Part shown: positions 10,701-18,569 of the stretch, piece by piece
Layout of the letters: the number at the start of each line of letters is the position of its first letter
Numbering within the stretch: position 1 is the first letter of the stretch
Assembly: GCF_024701375.2 (NCBI RefSeq)
Contig: NZ_CP113910.1
Span: 4,588,001 to 4,652,000, forward strand
Source: Streptomyces sp. KMM 9044
Lineage (GTDB): Bacteria > Actinomycetota > Actinomycetes > Streptomycetales > Streptomycetaceae
Direction of reading: 5' to 3'
Length of the DNA stretch: 64,000 nucleotides
The notes under the pieces: model-generated
Database searches by the model: none
What the model was told of the DNA's origin: nothing
The model's input: the letters and a program-made list of their open reading frames with translations, nothing else
Position numbers and translations under genes: made by a program

Positions 10701-12640
10701 AACTGGGCGTGGACACCCAGAGCCAGGACTTCACGGTCGTCGGCATCGGCGACATGTCCGGCGACGTCTTCGGCAACGGCATGCTGCTCAGCGAGCACAT
10801 CCGGCTGGTCGCCGCCTTCGACCACCGGCACATCTTCATCGACCCCGCCCCGGACGCGGCCGCCTCGTACGCCGAGCGCCGCCGCCTGTTCGACCTGCCG
10901 CGCAGCTCCTGGGAGGACTACGACACCGGCCTGCTGTCGGCCGGCGGCGGCGTGTTCCCGCGCAGCGCCAAGTCCATCCCGGTCAACACGCAGATCCGCG
11001 AGGCCCTCGGCATCGAGTCCGGAGTCACCAAGATGACCCCGGCGGACCTGATGAAGGCCATCCTCAAGGCGCCGGTGGACCTGCTGTGGAACGGCGGCAT
11101 CGGCACGTACGTCAAGGCGGCGAGCGAGTCCAGCGCCGACGTCGGCGACAAGGCCAACGATCCCATCCGCGTCGACGGCAAGGACCTGCGGGTCGACGTC
11201 GTCGGCGAGGGCGGCAACCTGGGCATGACCCAGCTCGGCCGGATCGAGTTCGCGCTGAACGGCGGCCGGATCAACACCGACGCCATCGACAACAGCGCCG
11301 GCGTGGACACCTCCGACCACGAGGTGAACATCAAGATCCTGCTCAACACCCTGGTCACGGACGGCGACATGACGGTCAAGCAGCGCAACAGGCTGCTCGC
11401 CTCGATGACCGACGAGGTCGGCGGGATGGTGCTGCGCGCCAACTACGCGCAGAACACCGCCATCGCCAACGCCCTGGCCCAGTCGAAGGACATGCTCCAC
11501 GCCCAGCAGCGCTTCATGAAGCACCTGGTGCGCGAGGGCCACCTCGACCGGGCCCTGGAGTTCCTGCCCGCCGACCGCCAGATCCGCGAGCGGCTGAGCG
11601 CCGGGCAGGGCCTGACCGGTCCGGAGACGGCCGTGCTGATGGCGTACACGAAGATCACGGTCGCCGACGAACTGCTGCGCACCTCACTGCCCGACGACCC
11701 GTATCTCAAGGTGCTGCTGCACTCCTACTTCCCGGCCCCGCTGCGCGAGCAGTTCCCCGACCGGATCGACGCGCACCCGCTGCGCCGCGAGATCACCACG
11801 ACCGTCCTGGTCAACGACACGGTCAACACGGGCGGTACGACGTATCTGCACCGGATGCGGGAGGAGACCGGTGCCTCGCTCGAGGAGATCGTCCGGGCCC
11901 AGACCGCGGCCCGCGCGATCTTCCGTGCCGCCACGGTGTGGGACGGGGTCGAGGCCCTCGACACGTCGGTCGCGGCGGACGTCCAGACCCGGATCAGGCT
12001 GCACTCGCGCCGGCTGGTGGAGCGCGGCACGCGCTGGCTGCTGAACAACCGGCCGCAGCCGCTGGAGCTCGAGGAGACGGTGACGTTCTTCGCCGAGCGC
12101 GTCGAGCTGGTCTGGTCGCAGCTGCCGAAGCTGCTGCGCGGCGCGGACCTGAAGTGGTTCCAGAAGATACACGACGAGCTGACGGGCGTCGGCGTCCCGT
12201 CGGAACTCGCCACCCGTGTGGCCGGGTTCTCCTCCGCGTTCGCGGCGATCGACATCGTCTCGGTGGCCGACCGCATGGGCAAGGATCCGCTGGACGTCGG
12301 CGAGGTGTACTACGACCTCGCCGACCGGCTGCGCATCACCCAGCTGATGGACAGGATCAGCGAGCTGCCCCGCGCCGACCGCTGGCAGTCCATGGCCCGC
12401 GCGGCGATCCGGGAGGACCTCTACGCGGCGCACTCGGCGCTCACGGCCGACGTGCTCGCGGCGGGCAACGGCACGGCGACACCGGAGCAGCGGTTCAAGG
12501 TGTGGGAGGCGAAGAACGAGGCCATCATCGGCCGGGCCCGCACCACCCTGGACGAGATCCAGAGCTCGGACACCTTCGACCTGGCGAACCTGTCGGTGGC
12601 GATGCGGACGATGCGGACGCTGCTGCGCTCGCACTCGTAA
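7712..12640 (+). CDS. gdhB: NAD-specific glutamate dehydrogenase, large (180-kDa) class
   Basis: A 1642-residue enzyme of the L_180 NAD-glutamate dehydrogenase class, near the ~1650 residues known for Streptomyces. It oxidatively deaminates L-glutamate to 2-oxoglutarate and ammonia, a catabolic role. The N-terminal half holds the ACT-like regulatory modules. The catalytic core is in the second half ([22 protein letters not shown], then [15 protein letters not shown] and [17 protein letters not shown]). The substrate-binding Lys falls in the AKGGF segment and the NAD-binding fold around [15 protein letters not shown] directly precedes the ATG. A strong terminator follows 34 bp after the stop. 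Confidence 0.97.
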   Translation: [1642 protein letters not shown]

Positions 12641-12674
12641 GGCAGCACGCGCCCGCCCGCCCACGGCTCACAGC

Positions 12675-12720
12675 CCGCGGGGGCGGCCCCGGACCATCGT
12701 GTCCGGGGCCGCCCCCGCGG
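12675..12720. terminator. Terminator between gdhB and the convergent ABC genes
   Basis: Perfect 20-bp inverted repeat (12675-12694 and 12701-12720) with a 6-nt loop, placed between two convergent stop codons. Probably works in both directions. Confidence 0.9.
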
Positions 12721-12738
12721 CGTTGCGGTTGCCGGTGC

Positions 12739-13608
12739 TCAGGCGGGCTTTGAAACGGGCTGGGGGTCCGTCTCCGGCTTCGGCTTCGTCTTCGGCTTCG
12801 GGGCGGGCTTGCGGGCCTTGTCCGGGCCGCCGGTAAACTTCTCGTACTCCTTGAGGACCTCGTCCGTCGGGCCGTCCATGCGCAGTTCGCCGCGCTCCAG
12901 CCACAGCACGCGGTCGCAGGTGTCGCGGATGGACTTGTTGCTGTGGCTGACCAGGAACACCGTCCCGGCGTGCCGGCGCAGCTCGCGGATGCGGCCCTCG
13001 GAACGCTTCTGGAAGGACCGGTCGCCGGTGGCCAGCGCCTCGTCGACCAGGAGGACGTCGTGGTCCTTCGCGGCGGCGATGGAGAAGCGCAGCCGGGCGG
13101 CCATGCCGGAGGAGTAGGTGCGCATCGGCAGGGTGATGAAGTCGCCCTTCTCGTTGATGCCGGAGAAGTCGACGATCTCCTGGTAGCGCTCCCGGACCTG
13201 CTCGCGGGACATGCCCATCGCGAGCCCGCCCAGCATGACGTTGCGCTCGCCGGTGAGGTCGTTCATTAGGGCGGCGTTGACGCCGAGGAGGGAGGGCTGG
13301 CCGTCGGTGTAGATCCGGCCGTTCTCCACCGGGAGCAGTCCGGCGACGGCCTTGAGCAGGGTCGACTTGCCCGAGCCGTTGGTGCCGATGAGGCCGATGG
13401 CCTCGCCCCGGTAGGCGACGAAGGACACGTTGCGCACCGCGTGGACCTTGCGCACACCGGAGGCCTTCTCGGTCTTGCGGCGGCGCACGATGCGGTTGAG
13501 GGCGGCGGTGGCGCTGCCGCGTCCGGCGCCGGTGCCGTTGACCCGGTAGACGATGTCGACGCCGTCGGCGACGACGGTGGGGATCTTCTCGTCGGTGTTG
13601 TCAGCCAC
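12739..13608 (-). CDS. ABC transporter ATPase, polysaccharide/teichoic acid export type
   Basis: A 289-residue ATPase with Walker A GTNGSGKST, signature YSSGMAARL and Walker B VLLVDEALATGD. The A-TGD after Walker B and the ~40-residue N-terminal extension are typical of the RfbB/Wzt/TagH export ATPases. The C-terminus is a Lys/Pro-rich tail (KPAPKPKTKPKP). It should pair with the permease just upstream to export a cell-surface glycopolymer. Its ATG lies inside the permease stop region (8-bp overlap), so the two are translationally coupled. Substrate unknown; a galE gene lies about 2 kb away. Confidence 0.92.
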   Translation of the reverse strand: MADNTDEKIPTVVADGVDIVYRVNGTGAGRGSATAALNRIVRRRKTEKASGVRKVHAVRNVSFVAYRGEAIGLIGTNGSGKSTLLKAVAGLLPVENGRIYTDGQPSLLGVNAALMNDLTGERNVMLGGLAMGMSREQVRERYQEIVDFSGINEKGDFITLPMRTYSSGMAARLRFSIAAAKDHDVLLVDEALATGDRSFQKRSEGRIRELRRHAGTVFLVSHSNKSIRDTCDRVLWLERGELRMDGPTDEVLKEYEKFTGGPDKARKPAPKPKTKPKPETDPQPVSKPA

Positions 13609-14527
13609 GGCCGTAGGTCTCCTCAGCCTTCCAGAAGTACACGAAACCGATCACCCCGGCCAGCAGTGCCCACCCCACCGCGAACGCCCACACGTGCGGC
13701 GGCAGGTACGAGGAGCCGTAACCGTCGATCAGCGCGAAGCGGACCAGGTCCATGTAGACCGCGGCCGGGTTCAGCTGCAGGACGTCGGCGAGCCAGTGGG
13801 GGACGTCCTTGTCGGCGAGCATCGCCGGGATGCTGAACATGACGCCCGAGGCGTACATCCAGGTGCGCAGCACGAACGGCATCAGCTGGGCCAGGTCCGG
13901 GGTCCTGCTGCCCAGGCGCGCGAAGACGAGTGCGAGGCCGGTGTTGAAGACGAACTGGAGCAGCAGCGCGGGGACGACCAGCAGCCAGGACAGTGCCGGC
14001 ATGCTGCCGAACGCCATCACCACGACGACCAGGACGATCATCGCGTACAGCAGTTGCTGGAGCTGCTGCAGCGCGAAGGAGACGGGCAGGGAGGCCCGCG
14101 GGAAGTGCAGAGCCCGCACCAGGCCGAGGTTGCCGGAGATGGCACGCACCCCGGCGAGGACCGAGCTCTGCGTGAACGTGAACACGAACACGCCCGTCAC
14201 CAGGAACGGGACGTAGACGTCGCTCGGGATGCCCCGGCGGGCGCCCAGCAGCAGGCCGAAGATGAAGAAGTACACGGCCGCGTTCAGCAGCGGCGTGGCC
14301 ACCTGCCACAGCTGGCCGAGCTTGGCCTGGCTGTACTGCGCGGTCAGCTTCGCCCGGGAGAAGGCGAGGATGAAGTGCCGGCGTGCCCACAGTTCGCGGA
14401 CGTAGGCGGGCAGGGTGGGGCGGGCGCCACTGACCGTGAGGCCGTGGCGGGCGGCGAGGGCGGGGAGGTCGTCCTCGGCGGCCGGGTGGACCGGTGCGGG
14501 AGGCGGTGTGTGGAGGACCTGACTCAC
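13601..14527 (-). CDS. ABC-2 type permease, polysaccharide/teichoic acid export
   Basis: A 308-residue membrane protein with about six transmembrane helices of the ABC-2 (TagG/RfbA/Wzm) type. It includes the conserved cytoplasmic entry segment AFSRAKLTAQYSQAKLGQLW and the loop RALHFPRASLPVS. It forms the channel for the ATPase encoded directly downstream. The GTG at 14527 (MSQVLHTPPP) is preferred, since a frame 32 codons longer gives an Arg-rich stretch unlike the family; this choice is moderate. The upstream region contains three palindromes shared with the divergent tetR gene. Confidence 0.9.
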   Translation of the reverse strand: MSQVLHTPPPAPVHPAAEDDLPALAARHGLTVSGARPTLPAYVRELWARRHFILAFSRAKLTAQYSQAKLGQLWQVATPLLNAAVYFFIFGLLLGARRGIPSDVYVPFLVTGVFVFTFTQSSVLAGVRAISGNLGLVRALHFPRASLPVSFALQQLQQLLYAMIVLVVVVMAFGSMPALSWLLVVPALLLQFVFNTGLALVFARLGSRTPDLAQLMPFVLRTWMYASGVMFSIPAMLADKDVPHWLADVLQLNPAAVYMDLVRFALIDGYGSSYLPPHVWAFAVGWALLAGVIGFVYFWKAEETYGRG

Positions 14528-14640
14528 ATCCGCTGCTTTCGCTAGGGGGGGTTGGGGGAGACGGCGGGGTGGTGCGGTGCCGGGTTCCGCCCGGTGTTTC
14601 CCCGCGCGTCGTCGCGCGTTCACCTACGTCGGGACGGCAC

Positions 14641-14655
14641 CGTATCGTCGCAACG
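14641..14655. promoter_or_regulatory. Candidate TetR operator, copy 1
   Basis: CGTATCGTCGCAACG fits the 15-bp palindromic consensus CGTNNCGNCGNNACG shared by three sites in this divergent region. It is closest to the ABC permease start. Confidence 0.6.
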
Positions 14656-14688
14656 TGAGCGTAGGCCGAACGTGCGTTGGAACGCAAC

Positions 14689-14703
14689 CGTTTCGTCGTG
14701 ACG
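14689..14703. promoter_or_regulatory. Candidate TetR operator, copy 2
   Basis: CGTTTCGTCGTGACG fits the same palindromic consensus as copies 1 and 3. A separate small palindrome (TGCGTT-GG-AACGCA) lies just upstream at 14673-14686. Confidence 0.6.
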
Positions 14704-14787
14704 GCCCAGGGTCGGCCGGGCCGATCCGAACCCGCTCCCGTGCCTGGCTGTGATGGATCGGTGTACGTGCCGTCGTCGGAACGGGTC

Positions 14788-14802
14788 CGTATCGTCGTCA
14801 CG
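14788..14802. promoter_or_regulatory. Candidate TetR operator, copy 3
   Basis: CGTATCGTCGTCACG, 16 bp upstream of the tetR ATG. It fits the shared palindrome and is well placed to block tetR's own promoter. Confidence 0.6.
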
Positions 14803-14818
14803 CCCTATGCTGGTCCGC

Positions 14819-15445
14819 ATGACGACGAACGCCGAGGAGCCCCAGCCGCCTCCGCGCCGCAGGGCTCCCGCCGGGGCGGCCGTACTGCGCGAGGACGTGA
14901 CGGAGGCGATCAGGGCGGCCGTCTTCGAGGAACTCGCGGCCGTCGGCTACGCGCGGATGTCCATCGAGGGCATCGCACGCCGCGCGGGCGTCGGCAAGAC
15001 CGCCGTGTACCGCCGCTGGCGTTCCAAACTGCACCTGGTCCTGGACCTGGTCTCGGCGATCGCCGTACAGGGCCTTCCCGCGCCGGACACCGGCTCCCTG
15101 GAGGGTGACCTGCGGCTGCTGTACGAGGTCACCTCGCGCGCCCTGCGCCACCCCGTCGCCTCGCAGATCCTCCCCGACCTCCAGGCCGAGGCCGCCCGCA
15201 ACCCCGACATCGCCGAGGCGCTGCAGAAGGCGCTGCGGGAGGGCCAGGACGGGGTCGCCAAGGGCGTCGTCGCGGCGGCGCAGGAGCGGGGCGAGATGCG
15301 CCCCGGCGTCGACCACGCCCTGGCCCTCGACCTGATCTCGGGCCCGCTGTACTGGCGCTCGGTGGTCATCCGCAACCCGAAACTCCCGAAGGGCCACCTG
15401 GCAGCACTGGCGAGGGCGACGACGGCGGCGCTCAGGGCGCTGTAG
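14819..15445 (+). CDS. TetR-family transcriptional regulator
   Basis: A 208-residue repressor with a TetR N-terminal helix-turn-helix (IEGIARRAGVGKTAVYRRW, residues ~45-63) and a helical ligand-binding C-terminus. It is divergent from the export ABC genes and 13 bp from the stop of the convergent galE. Three copies of a palindrome in the divergent region suggest that it represses itself and the transporter. ATG 14819 gives MTTNAEEPQ; ATG 14807, four codons earlier, is also possible. Ligand unknown. Confidence 0.9.
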   Translation: MTTNAEEPQPPPRRRAPAGAAVLREDVTEAIRAAVFEELAAVGYARMSIEGIARRAGVGKTAVYRRWRSKLHLVLDLVSAIAVQGLPAPDTGSLEGDLRLLYEVTSRALRHPVASQILPDLQAEAARNPDIAEALQKALREGQDGVAKGVVAAAQERGEMRPGVDHALALDLISGPLYWRSVVIRNPKLPKGHLAALARATTAALRAL

Positions 15446-15457
15446 GGCAGGACGTGG

Positions 15458-16438
15458 TCAGGCCCCGTGGTGCAGGCGCTGCCAGCCCGACCAGGCCGAG
15501 GTGATCATGTCGTCGACGCTGTGGCGGGCCTTCCAGCCGAGTTCGGTGGCGGCGCGGTCGGACGAGGCGACGACGCTCGCCGGGTCGCCGGGGCGGCGGG
15601 GGGCGATCGTGGGCCGGAGGCCGTGGCCGGTGAGGGTGTTGATGCGGTCGATCATGTCCCGGACCGAGACGCCCTCGCCGCGGCCGACGTTGAGGATGAG
15701 GTCCCGGCCGGGTGCGGTGCGCAGCGCGCGTGCCGCCGCCACGTGCGCCTCGGCCAGGTCGACGACGTGGATGTAGTCGCGGACGCAGGTGCCGTCCGGG
15801 GTCGGATAGTCGTCGCCGAACACCTGCGGGGGCTCGTTCGCGGTCAGCTTCTCGAAGACCATGGGGACGAGGTTGTGGACGCCCGTGTCGGCGAGCTCCG
15901 GGCGCGCGGCGCCCGCCACGTTGAAGTAGCGCAGGCAGGCCGTGGACAGGCCTGCCGCCCGGCCCGTGGCGCGGACCAGCCACTCGCCGGCCAGCTTCGT
16001 CTCGCCGTAGGGGGACATCGGCAGGCAGGGGGTGTCCTCGGTGACCAGCCCGGCGCCGGAGGGCGGCGTGCCGTACACCGCCGCCGACGACGAGAACACG
16101 AAGGACGACGTCGCGTCGGCCGCCGTCACCGCCTCCAGCAGGACACGCAGGCCCTCGACGTTCTCCCGGTAGTAGTGCAGGGGATGTCCCACCGACTCGC
16201 CCACCTGCTTCTTCGCCGCCAGGTGCACGACGCCGGTGACCTCGTGGTCGGCGAGGGCGCGTGCCACCCGCTCGCCGTCCAGGACCGAGCCGACCACCAG
16301 CGGTATGCCGTCCGGCACGCGGTCGGGGATGCCGGTGGACAGGTCGTCGTACACCACCGCCCGTTCCCCCGCCTCGGTCATCACGCGTACGACGTGCGCC
16401 CCGATGTAACCGGCGCCGCCGGTGATCAACCAGGTCAT
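15458..16438 (-). CDS. galE: UDP-glucose 4-epimerase
   Basis: A 326-residue extended SDR enzyme interconverting UDP-glucose and UDP-galactose. It shows the NAD fold GGAGYIGAHVV (residues ~7-17), the Ser region VFSSSAAVYG, the catalytic YxxxK in MSPYGETKLAGE, and the GalE-type NVAGA and VRDYIHVVDLA segments. Length is normal. It could feed galactose units to a surface polymer, but adjacency to the export genes is only suggestive because the genes face different ways. Confidence 0.93.
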   Translation of the reverse strand: MTWLITGGAGYIGAHVVRVMTEAGERAVVYDDLSTGIPDRVPDGIPLVVGSVLDGERVARALADHEVTGVVHLAAKKQVGESVGHPLHYYRENVEGLRVLLEAVTAADATSSFVFSSSAAVYGTPPSGAGLVTEDTPCLPMSPYGETKLAGEWLVRATGRAAGLSTACLRYFNVAGAARPELADTGVHNLVPMVFEKLTANEPPQVFGDDYPTPDGTCVRDYIHVVDLAEAHVAAARALRTAPGRDLILNVGRGEGVSVRDMIDRINTLTGHGLRPTIAPRRPGDPASVVASSDRAATELGWKARHSVDDMITSAWSGWQRLHHGA

Positions 16439-16528
16439 GTGTGGCCGTCCCCTCGTCGTTGGCCCCGGGGCGGTGCGGTGGGTGGTCGGTCTCCACCGTG
16501 CGTCCGGCCCCCGCCGTACGTCAGGATC

Positions 16529-17035
16529 CTAGGCGCCGTTCGCCGCCGCCGTGTCCAGTGCGGTGGTGAGCCGGTCCAGACGGGCCCTCAGATCCTCGAT
16601 CTCGTCGAACCCGGAGCCGGTCGCGGTGGCGATCCGGCGCGGGACGTCGAGGGCACGCTCGCGCAGCGCGACACCCTTCTCGGTGGGCCGCACCTCCACC
16701 GAGCGCTCGTCGCGCGCGCTACGCTCCCTGTGGACCAGGCCCGCCGCCTCCAGTCGCTTGAGCAGCGGGGACAGCGTGCCGGAGTCGAGCCGCAGGTGCT
16801 CGCCGAGCGTCTTGACGGGCAGCGTGCCGTGCTCCCAGAGGACCAGCATCACCAGGTACTGCGGGTAGGTGAGGCCGAGGTCCTTGAGGACCACGCGGTA
16901 CACGCCGTTGAAGGCGCGGGAGGCGGACTGCAGGGAGAAGCAGATCTGCTGGTCGAGGCGGAGCCAGTCGCCGGCGGGCCCGGGTGGCCGGGCGGTCGAC
17001 TCCGGGGCCGGTCCGGGGTTCGGGGTCGGTGTCAT
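16529..17035 (-). CDS. ohrR: Organic hydroperoxide sensor repressor OhrR (MarR family)
   Basis: A 168-residue MarR-family protein. The N-terminal LRLDQQICFSLQSASRAFN carries the Cys that defines OhrR (QxCF motif), which is oxidised by organic peroxides and releases DNA. The winged helix is GEHLRLDSGTLSPLLKRLE, followed by the wing RSARDERSVEVRPTEKG. The ATG at 17035 is chosen because GGAG lies just upstream; nine extra residues are possible from 17062. It is divergent from ohr, and the shared region holds two direct repeats that look like operator sites. Confidence 0.92.
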   Translation of the reverse strand: MTPTPNPGPAPESTARPPGPAGDWLRLDQQICFSLQSASRAFNGVYRVVLKDLGLTYPQYLVMLVLWEHGTLPVKTLGEHLRLDSGTLSPLLKRLEAAGLVHRERSARDERSVEVRPTEKGVALRERALDVPRRIATATGSGFDEIEDLRARLDRLTTALDTAAANGA

Positions 17036-17060
17036 GACTCCAGGGTAACTCTTTCGAGCC

Positions 17061-17089
17061 ATTTAGTTGTGCGCAATTTAGTTGTGTGC
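17061..17089. promoter_or_regulatory. Candidate OhrR operator, two direct repeats
   Basis: ATTTAGTTGTGCGC (17061-17074) and ATTTAGTTGTGTGC (17076-17089) repeat with a 15-bp period. CAATTTAGTTG is an imperfect palindrome resembling the AT-rich OhrR boxes known elsewhere. The AT-rich block stands out in this GC-rich DNA and lies in the ohrR/ohr divergent region. Confidence 0.65.
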
Positions 17090-17169
17090 TTTGCTTGGGA
17101 TCGTGTGGAGGCCGGGACCACCGACGGACCGGCCGCCGCACGACCACCACTCGAGAGGGAAGGGTTCCC

Positions 17170-17583
17170 ATGGACGCGCTCTACACCGCTGTCGCCACCG
17201 CCACCCACGGCCGCGACGGCCGCGCCGTCACCTCCGACGGCAAGCTGGACCTCGGCCTCAGCGCCCCCGTGGAGCTGGGCGGCAACGGCGAGGGCACCAA
17301 CCCGGAGCAGCTGTTCGCCGCCGGTTACGCGGCCTGCTTCGGCAGCGCCCTCGGCCTGGTCGGCCGGGCCGCCAAGGTGGACGTCAGCGAGGCCGCGGTG
17401 ACCGCCGAGGTCGGCATCGGCAAGCACGGCGAGGGCTTCGCGCTCGCCGTGACGCTGCGCGTCGAACTGCCCGACGCCGTGGACCAGGAGACCGGACGCA
17501 AGCTGGTCGAGCAGGCCCACCAGGTCTGCCCCTACTCCAACGCCACCCGCGGCAACATCCCGGTCGAGCTCGTCATCGAGTAG
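17170..17583 (+). CDS. ohr: Organic hydroperoxide reductase Ohr
   Basis: A 137-residue OsmC/Ohr-fold peroxidase that reduces organic hydroperoxides to alcohols with a Cys pair. Both catalytic cysteines are visible, in GYAACFGSAL (residue ~57) and in HQVCPYSNATRGN (~120), the latter being the Ohr signature. The start YTAVATATHGRDGRAVTSDG is typical. AGGGAAGGG lies upstream of the ATG at 17170. Divergent from ohrR, which should repress it. Confidence 0.95.
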   Translation: MDALYTAVATATHGRDGRAVTSDGKLDLGLSAPVELGGNGEGTNPEQLFAAGYAACFGSALGLVGRAAKVDVSEAAVTAEVGIGKHGEGFALAVTLRVELPDAVDQETGRKLVEQAHQVCPYSNATRGNIPVELVIE

Positions 17584-17654
17584 TCCACGGCACCGCTCCC
17601 GGCCCCGCTTCGGGCCCCGGCGCGTACGACGCGTCCGGGCCCCTGCGCGGTACG

Positions 17655-18569
17655 TCACTTCACCGCGCCCGCCATCACGCCGGAGACGAACTGCCGCTGG
17701 AAGGCGAAGAACACGGCCAGCGGGATCACCATCGAGATGAACGCGCCCGGCGCCAGCACGTCGATGTTGTTGCCGAACTGCCGTACCTGCGTCTGCAGCG
17801 CGACTGTGATCGGCTGGCTCCCGGAGTCCGTGAAGATCAGCGCGATCAGCATGTCGTTCCACACCCACAGGAACTGGAAGATGCCCAGCGAGGCGATCGC
17901 CGGTCCGCCCAGCGGCATCACCACCCGTGCGAACAGGCGCAGTTCACCGGCTCCGTCCAGCCGGGCCGCCTCCAGCAACTCCTTCGGGATCTCCGCGAAG
18001 AAGTTGCGCAGCAGGAACACCGCGAACGGCAGACCGAAGCCGACGTGGAACAGGATCACGCCGGCGATCGAGCCGAAGACACCGATGGCGCCGAAGAGTT
18101 CGGCGATCGGGATCAACGCCACCTGCACCGGCACCACCAACAGCCCCACCACGCCCAGGAACCACCAGTCCCGGCCCGGGAACTCCATCCAGGCGAAGGC
18201 GTATCCGGCCAGCGAGCCGATCACCACCACCAGCACCGTCGCCGGGACGGTGATGTACACCGTGTTCACCAGGGAGCCGGTGATGTCGTCGTTCTCCAGC
18301 AGGGTCTCGTAAGCGCCGAAGGTGAGCTGCGACGGCTCGGTGAACACCGTCCACCAGCCGTCGGCGGCCATGTCCCGCGGGGTGCGCAGACTGGCCAGCA
18401 GCAGACCGATCGTCGGGACCAGCCAGAACAGGCCGACGACGATCAGGAAGACGCGGACCAGTCCGCCGCTCACCCACTCGCCGAGCCTCGAACCCAGTGA
18501 CCGCTCGGCCTTGACGGCGCCGACAGGCGGCGGGGCCGCCCCGGTCACCCTGCCGGCGTCCGCGCTCAT
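17655..18569 (-). CDS. Carbohydrate ABC transporter permease, MalG type
   Basis: A 304-residue permease with six helices and the inner-membrane coupling motif EAARLDGAGELRLFARVVMP (EAA motif, residues ~205-224). It is the second permease of a sugar importer. Its ATG overlaps the stop codon of the MalF-like gene (ATGA), so translation is coupled. The substrate cannot be read from the sequence. Confidence 0.93.
   Translation of the reverse strand: MSADAGRVTGAAPPPVGAVKAERSLGSRLGEWVSGGLVRVFLIVVGLFWLVPTIGLLLASLRTPRDMAADGWWTVFTEPSQLTFGAYETLLENDDITGSLVNTVYITVPATVLVVVIGSLAGYAFAWMEFPGRDWWFLGVVGLLVVPVQVALIPIAELFGAIGVFGSIAGVILFHVGFGLPFAVFLLRNFFAEIPKELLEAARLDGAGELRLFARVVMPLGGPAIASLGIFQFLWVWNDMLIALIFTDSGSQPITVALQTQVRQFGNNIDVLAPGAFISMVIPLAVFFAFQRQFVSGVMAGAVK

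Noticed and set aside
7673..11542. 1289-codon open frame opposite gdhB
   Set aside because: Antisense shadow of the glutamate dehydrogenase; Val/Leu/Asp/Gly/Arg-biased and without domain content.
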